64,000 nucleotides of DNA, taken from positions 22,133,657-22,197,656 of the forward strand of contig CM033726.1 of NCBI GenBank assembly GCA_019671005.1. Direction: 5' to 3'. The notes below the pieces were generated by a model that did no database searches, was not told where the DNA came from, and saw only the letters and a list, made by a program, of their open reading frames with translations. Position 1 is the stretch's first letter; the number at the start of each line of letters is the position of its first letter. A program made the translations under genes and the position numbers. Origin of the DNA: Hibiscus mutabilis (Eukaryota > Streptophyta > Magnoliopsida > Malvales > Malvaceae). This document shows positions 57,480 through 64,000 of this stretch, piece by piece.

Positions 57480-58858
57480 AGAAATTTCGTCCTCAAAATT
57501 TACTTGGAGAAAACAGATGCATAAACTGTTTCAACATATCTGACTTGTTTTCCCACGTGGCCTCCTCAATACCGCGGTGCCTCTACAACACCTTAACAAG
57601 CTCAACCGTCTTGCCACGCAGAACCTTACTACTGGTATCAAGGATCTCCACCGGCTCCTCATCATAAGATAAATCTAGCCTCAGCTCAATATCCTCCATC
57701 GGTATAACATGCAATGGATCCGACCATTACCTCTGCAACATCGACACTTGAAACACATCATCAATCCTCTCCAACTCAGGAGGTAACCTCAAACGGTAAG
57801 CAACTGGACCCGCACGCTCAACAATATCATATGGTCTAATAAACCTCGGGCTAAGCTTTCTTTTTCGCCTAAAATGCATCACCTTCTTCCAAGGTGACAC
57901 CTTCAAAAACACTCAATCACCAACAACAAACTCTATATCCATACGCTTCAAATCTACGTAGGATTTCTGACGATCCGAGGCCACTTTAAGCGCTCATATA
58001 TCAAATTCACATTTTCATTGGTTTATTTCAACACATCAGGCATCAAAACATATTTCTCCCCAACTTCAGCCCAACAAAATGGTGTACGACACTTTTTACC
58101 ATACAAAGCCTCGTACGGTACCATATGTATACTAGCTTGATAACTGTTATTATAAGCAAACTCTACTAAAGGCAACTTTTTTCCCAAGTTCCTTGGAACT
58201 CAATAATACAACACCTCAACATATCCTTCAAGACTTGAATTACACGCTCTAACTGACCATCCATCTGAGGATGATACGAAGTAGTGAAATTTAGCCGTGT
58301 TCCCAGAGCACGATGCAAACACTCCCAAAACCTTACTGTAAAACGTGGATCTCTATCTGAAACTATGGATTTGGGCACCCAGTGCAAACTCACATTCTTA
58401 GAAATATACAGACCGGCCAACCTATCAAAGGTATACGTTGTACGCACAGGCACAAAATGCGCACACTTCGTAAACCGATCAACAATCACCCAAATGGAAT
58501 CCTTTTTGGTCGGCATCAATGGCAACCCAAACACAAAGTCCATGGTGATTCTTTCCCATTTCCATTCTGGTATCCTCAACGGTTGCAACAACCCAGAAGA
58601 AAACTGATGCTCATCATTTACTCGCTGACATACCATGCATCGAGTAACAAAATCAACCACATCTTTCTTCAAACCAAGATAATAGTACTCTTCCTTCAAC
58701 CCTTGATACATTTTAGTACTACCAGGATGCATAGCAAAAGGACTAGCATGCGCTTCGGTCAAAATGGTACGCCTCAACTCTTCATCATTAGGCACCACCA
58801 TCCGACCTTTATAATACAAGACCCCACCAAACTCTTTCCCTAATTCTAGTTGAATCAA
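57480..58858 (-). pseudogene. Integrase-chromodomain of element J
   Basis: Zinc domain AHASPFAMHPG and CMVCQ (about 58750-58630). Core: Asp in MDFVFGLP, Asp in SIVSDRDPRF, Glu in GQLERVIQ, all three present in one open stretch down to 58166. The VIQ-VLKDML junction is continuous, with no intron-like segment. The C-terminus (KVSPWKKVMHFRRKRKLSPRFIRPYDI) is separated by frameshifts. A chromodomain with a stop (LVKVL, stop, RHRGIEEATWENKSDM) lies near 57590-57530. Confidence 0.9.
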
Positions 58859-58859
58859 A

Positions 58860-59600
58860 GTCAGAGCTCATGTCAAAGCTTCCTTCAATCTTTAAAAAGC
58901 CCATTGCCTATCCTTTGTCCACTCAAAACGAACGTTTTTTTGTAACAACTTGGTCAAAGGAGCATCTATACTAGAGAACCCATCAACAAACCTACGGTAA
59001 TAACCGGCTAAATCTAGAAAACTTCTAACCTCTGACATAGATTTAGGCACTTTCCAACTCATTGCAGCCTCAATTTTGTGCGGATCAACATGAATCCCCT
59101 CGGCCGACACCACATGCCCAATGAAAACAACCTCCCTAAGATAGAACTCATATTTGCTTAACTTGGCATAAAGCTGATTAGCCAACAACATCTAAAGTCC
59201 GATGCGCAAATGCTTATCATGATCCTCCTCAGTACGAGAGTACACAAGAATATCATCGATAAACACAACCACAAACTGATCTAAAAACTCATGGAACACC
59301 CGTTTCATCATGTCCATGAAAGCAGCCGGTGCATTGGTCAAACCAAACAGCATCACCAAAAACTCATAATGCCCATACCTTGTATGAAAAGTTGTCTTGG
59401 GCACATCCACATCTTTCACCTTCAACTGATAATACCCAGGCCTCAAATCAATCTTAGAAAACACAAAAGCTCTCTTAAACTGATCAAACAGATCATCAAT
59501 CCGTGGCAAATGGTACTTATTCTTTATTGTCAACTTGTTCAATTGTCAATAATCTATACACATTTGTAACGTACCATCCTTCTTTTTCACAAACAACACC
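58860..59600 (-). pseudogene. Reverse transcriptase of element J, RNase H missing
   Basis: Palm: VFSKIDLRPGYYQLKV and VVVFIDDILVYS, so the catalytic Asp residues are intact (59470 and 59255). Thumb: FIGHVVSAEGIHVDP, RSFLDLAGYYRRF. The sequence then runs from LELGKEF straight into GVLYYKGRMVVPND, which in H and G stand on either side of RNase H; about 150 or more codons are lost. Confidence 0.9.
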
Positions 59601-60500
59601 ACTACACCCTACGGTGAAATACTTGGTCTAATAAACCCTCGATCAAGCAACTCTTGCAGTTGCATTTTCAACTCCTTCAACTCTTTCGGTGCCATGCGAT
59701 ATGGAGCAATTAACACTGGTGTCGTATCTGCATAAATCTCATTGCCAAACTCCACCTCCCAATTCAGTGGCAACCCTGGAAACTCTTCCAAAAAAACACC
59801 CGAAAACTCACATACCATACGGATATCTTACATCCTCAACTCCTTCGAACTAGGATTCATAACATAGGCTAAGAAAGCCTGACATCTAGAATCCATCATT
59901 CGTCTCGCTTCTAACGCCGAAATAGCATTAGACAAGAACTTAGCTTTCTCGCCTACAGCCAGCACCTCAAAATCATCAGACAACTTTAGGGATATCCATT
60001 TGGTCTCAAAATCTACCACAGTCTTATGCTTGGTCAACCAATCTATTACTAGAATGACATGAAAACCATGGAATGGCAACTCTATCAAATCCACAACAAA
60101 TACATGACCCTAAACCATTAGCGGATATCTACGATACAACTTCTTAACCACAACTGTCTCTCCAAGAGAACTGGTCACTCTAACACCCACATTAAGAATT
60201 TCAGTAGGTATATCAAGCAACTGTGCATGCTCACTTAAGATATAAGAATGGGTAGAACCAAAATCAACCAATGAATACAACCACAAAGATTGTAAAGTAA
60301 ATGTACCTACAATCACATCAGAGTCATTGCGACCCTTACAGTGCACATACACCCTAGCTGGTCCACCTCCCTCAGGCTGGATAGCAACCGTATGAGCCAC
60401 AGTCCTCTGCCTCATCCCTGTGCTGAAAGTGGCCACGACTACGACCTCTCTACGGAGCAACAACAGGTGCAGCACCCTGCCCACCTCCAGCTAACAAAGG
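59601..60500 (-). pseudogene. Protease and linker of element J
   Basis: Active site LVDFGSTHSYIL (about 60270): Phe replaces Ser of D-S-G as in H. It is followed by HGFHVILVIDWLTKHK (about 60070) and the linker CEFSGVFLEEFPGLPLNWEVEF (about 59810). Stops between these pieces. Confidence 0.85.
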
Positions 60501-61445
60501 AGAATCATATCTCAGATGGTCGCCAGACCCACAACTGCAACAAGCATTAGCCACAACAGCCACAGGTACCTGACCCTCTCTGGCCAAACATGGGCAATCT
60601 CACCTAAGATGATCACGTGATCTGCAAACCCAATAGGTATTAAGCGGACCTCTAACCTGGGTACTCTGCCCTTGCACTCTACGCCTAACAGCACCTCTAC
60701 CGTGTCTCTGATCAGGGCGATACCTCCTGTCACAGTGTCTCTTGACCTAACCATCGCAAAAGTTAGAATATGTCGCTCTCTTACTAGAGCTAAAGCCTCG
60801 AGACCCAGAACCTAAAATAAGGTTTTGCTCGATATCCTTGGCTCGCATAACCAATACATCAAAATTTGTATAATCAGCAGCAAGCATGTACATCTTAACC
60901 TCTTACACTAGCCCATAGCAAAAATGATCACATCGCTATCGCTGGTCAAGAACCAACTCAGGTGCATATGGCTCAACCTCACAAACTGTACCTCATACTC
61001 AGAGACAGACATACCATCTTGCACTAGAGACATAAACTCTCTCTTATGTTAGTCTAGATACCAGACCCCAAGTACCTTTTTGAAAAGTAGCACAAAAGAA
61101 CTCCTAGGATATATCCTCAGATTCTATCCCAGCTGTCGCGGTAGTCCACCAGCTATAGGCATCTCCCTGCAACAGGGACACAACATAACCCAACTTACGG
61201 GCATCCATACAACCCATCTGACCCAGTATCCTCTTTGTACTGGCCAACCAATCCTCAGAAGCCTCTGGTGCTAGGCCATGGAACTCAACTCTGCCCAGAC
61301 TGTGAAAACGCTCTAACGACAAACCCATCTGCCCAACCACTGGTGCTGGCACATGAACACTTGTAATCGCTGCTTGAAAAGCATCAGTTATAGCCTGAAC
61401 GGTAGCAATAATTGTACCAGATCGTAGCTCTCTCCTTGGCCCCAT
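60501..61445 (-). pseudogene. gag of element J
   Basis: Starts at the ATG 61445-61443 (MGPRRELRSGTIIATVQ). Open to 61104, through EDWLASTKRILGQMGCMDARKLGYVVSLLQGDAYSWW. Several frameshifts follow. The zinc knuckle near 60600 has lost its first Cys (YWVCRSRDHLR, stop, DCP). Confidence 0.85.
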
Positions 61446-61706
61446 TGTGCTAAAAACTATATCTAAAGCATGATATTTCACCAAAATAAAACAATCAGGC
61501 CATCTTTAAGCAAGGATCCAAGACTTTCATTTCAAAACCAAAACATTTCAGACTATAATAATAACGCAATGGGTTTCCCAAATTTCCCTCCAACATAGCA
61601 TAAAGCAATTAACATTCGTATCACAACCACTGTGCATAGAAAACAATATATTACAACCCACTACAATATTACAACAACCATACCAACTCCCACTTGTCAC
61701 AAACCT

Positions 61707-61719
61707 GGCTCTGATACCA
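61707..61719 (-). promoter_or_regulatory. Primer binding site of element J, initiator tRNA-Met type
   Basis: The minus strand reads TGGTATCAGAGCC, exact, five bases from the LTR start at 61725. Confidence 0.95.
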
Positions 61720-61724
61720 CCAAA

Positions 61725-64000
61725 TGTAACCCCCTCGACTTGGCCTAGTCGCAGACCGAACCGAGCGAGCTACATTAGGTTTATCAAGGTAAACCGTGAA
61801 GAAGTAGCCTAAAATGCATCCATTTTTTCCTTTTACTTATCTAGATGCAAATTATTATCCTCTGTGTTCATGCTGACCACAGGTGAAAACTCCACTCAAT
61901 TGGGCAACAATTTGACATCCAATTAGGGTTGCAATTTAGGGACTAAATTGCAATTCCATAAAATTACAAGGACTTAACCCTTTTTATGTTACCAACCTTT
62001 AATTAGATCGATTTCAGGCATACATGTCAAAAATTAGGTCAATGCGATCATCCAAACTCATTTAATTGCATCCCCAATATTTAAGGACTAAAATGCAAGA
62101 AAATATAACTTCAAAACATCCAAGTAATTGAATTAACGGTTAATCGTATCGGTACACTTACACGCGTATTGGTACATGTTTTCTATTTCAAAATCCCCAA
62201 ATTACAGTAACCAAAACTCATATCAAAATGCTTTCGCCAATTACACTTACCCCGTACCGAAATGGTTCCGTGTGTACCGAAACATTATGCCTGGAAAAGC
62301 TTAGCCGTACCAATACGCTCAGCCCATGTACTGATACACTGGCCACATTTGGCCTAAGCTCGTATTGAAACGTATCCCGCATACCAAAACACTAAGCCTG
62401 AAATGGCTTATCCATACTGGTATAAGAACACGCGTACCGATATGCCTGGACCGAAGATGTCCTCTTTTGCTGGTTTAACATGCTTTCAAAGATACCAAAA
62501 CACCCTAACATGCATCTAACATGAATCCAACACATTCAAAGGTCAAACCTCAGCATGACAACATAGATTCATCAACAAATTATGGCATCTTGCGTCAAAT
62601 GTAAAACTAGAGGCATGCTTCCTAGAAACCAACCCAAGCAAAGCACAAATCTCAAACCAATACAACTAACAATCCAAAATACCCAATTACAAACCAAGAA
62701 TAGCAAAACAACATTTCTCAAACAGGGAGTTTAACAAATCATCTCCCAAAACAACAACGAAACCCCTATTGCCCTTATTACTTATAGTCTAATTCGAAAC
62801 ATACTTTTAGTATCAAGTCTTTAGCGATCCCTTACTTCCTCACTACCTCCAAATCTTTAATTCTCTGCATTGATGGACAAAGAGAGCGTAAGCACACTAG
62901 GCTTAGTGGGGAGTGCACAAAACAAAACACCATCAATGCATTTAAAACTATTTCCAAACAACATATTGAAATCTCATTCCAATCATCTTTTAGACATCAC
63001 TTAAAACATCATTTGAAATATCATGTCTTGAAAACCATGCACTTAACACTTTTAAAAACCAGTATATTAAACCATATGCAACATGTGTCATTAACCATCA
63101 GTAAATCTCATTGCTAAACCTCAATTTAAGCTTTCCCATGCATAACAAACCATATGCAAAGCTTAAAAAGTAACATGTATAAATCACATTCTACAACATA
63201 AACCACTACATGACACCTCCACAATTACATTGGCTTACAAGTGATCATAACCAAGTTCCTTTACCAAAATAGTTCATCGGATATACAGATTCAAACAAGT
63301 GTCCTCTCAACACTTTAAGCCATCTCAATCGGAATAGCGATACAATCACAATCGCGGTACATTATCAATTGAGTCAATTACAACTCACGAGGACACCAAC
63401 CCCAATCATCGGTTAGATGCTTAACCCGCTAACGGGAATTTACGGTACCATATAATCCCTCAACTGTTAGGGTACTTGATGAAGTATTCGGTATGCTGTA
63501 TAAAACCCCTCGACATCCAATGTGACTTATTATAGTGCACTATCAATCCTATATCCAGCAAACTATATCCAATAACATTTTAAACCACATCACTTGCCAA
63601 TATAATTCACAATTAACCATGTACCTCACTGTTTTTTTATATGCATTAAACCAAATCATTCCCAAAGCAACAAACCATACTTTTCAACAAGTATTTCCAC
63701 ATACTTACAAGGATCACTTACCATGTGCATCCTTCAACATTTCATAATCAAAACAATATTAAACAAACTTTAAAAAATGCTTAAGTAGTAGGTACCATGT
63801 AATTCAAAAACAAGTGCACAAATCATTCATAAAAGCACAGCCGAGAGAGAAAACCACTTTATACTTAGCTTTGAGTTTAAACCAGCGTTTCAAGCTAAGT
63901 TTAAACTCCCATAAACCACCTTTAAATTATTTCAAAGCTGAAATCCATGTTCTCACTCACCGATACGTGAAACTTTAATTCGCCGACACAAATTCAAGCA
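61725..64000 (-). repeat. 5' LTR of element J, cut by window end
   Basis: Colinear with 53981-56281. Begins TGTAACCCCCTCGACTTGGCC on the plus strand. The palindrome cluster at 62146-62444 matches that in the 3' LTR but with about 15 bases missing near 62235 and independent mutations in individual copies. Confidence 0.95.

Larger units (their letters stand above)
53981..64000 (-). mobile_element. Element J: chromovirus with about 3.5-kb LTRs, 5' LTR running off the window
   Basis: Minus strand: 5' LTR (from beyond 64000 to 61725), primer site, gag, protease, RT, integrase, chromodomain, purine tract, 3' LTR (57465-53981). The internal region is short (4.26 kb) because RNase H is missing. Base 64000 corresponds to about 56280 in the 3' LTR, so roughly 1.2 kb of the 5' LTR lies outside. 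The proteins are close to H. Confidence 0.95.

Noticed and set aside
1..64000. Centromeric retrotransposon (CRM) assignment for the chromoviruses
   Set aside because: LTRs of 3-4.6 kb and a standard chromodomain point to the Tekay/Del lineage rather than CRM, though a tree would be needed to be certain.

Overview
This window is plant nuclear heterochromatin made almost entirely of nested, decayed Ty3/gypsy LTR retrotransposons. I see no host gene, no RNA gene and no CRISPR array. The evidence for a plant is the combination of Athila-type elements (primer site complementary to tRNA-Asp, Gag-Pro with a DLGAS protease site, an extra ORF 3' of pol) and chromoviruses (primer site complementary to initiator tRNA-Met, chromodomain at the end of pol, LTRs of about 3-4.6 kb). 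The style resembles dicot genomes, possibly Malvaceae, but the species cannot be fixed from sequence alone. I label the elements A to J from left to right.

Layout. A (1-9743, minus): Athila-type; its 3' LTR lies outside the window on the left, its 5' LTR is 8228-9743. B (9744-14118 plus 16862-17067, minus): an older Athila-type pol cut by A on the left and interrupted in its protease by C. C (14119-16856): a solo LTR with a near-perfect 5-bp target duplication. D (about 17068-19807, plus): 5' LTR, primer site and gag of another Athila-type element, cut off by E. E (19808-26419, minus): a chromovirus with one 4.6-kb LTR, about 1 kb of internal DNA and a 1-kb fragment of the second LTR. F (26420-27721 plus 38465-40520, minus): LTR, 3' internal region and small gag/RT remnants of an Athila-type element related to D. 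G (27722-38464, plus): a complete chromovirus inserted into F with target duplication CGACA. H (40521-48660, plus): a chromovirus with a truncated 5' LTR and a full 3' LTR. I (48762-53417, minus): 3' LTR and 3' half of a second copy of family A. J (53981 to beyond 64000, minus): a chromovirus with 3.5-kb LTRs whose RNase H has been deleted.

How it works together: the insertions give a relative order (F before G; B before A and before C). None of the ten elements looks autonomous. Reverse transcriptase catalytic motifs are damaged in A, B, G and H. J keeps its RT and integrase residues but lacks RNase H. I keeps an almost open integrase.

The most interesting non-gene signals are two unrelated families of short dispersed palindromes. 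GTAYCGRTAC clusters occur in the LTRs of at least four different chromovirus families (C, G, H, J). TTGCCNNGGCAA clusters occur in LTRs and protein linkers of Athila family A/I. Others are a polypurine-tract-plus-hairpin module present twice per Athila-type element, and an intron-like 69-bp GT-AG segment inside the integrase of G.
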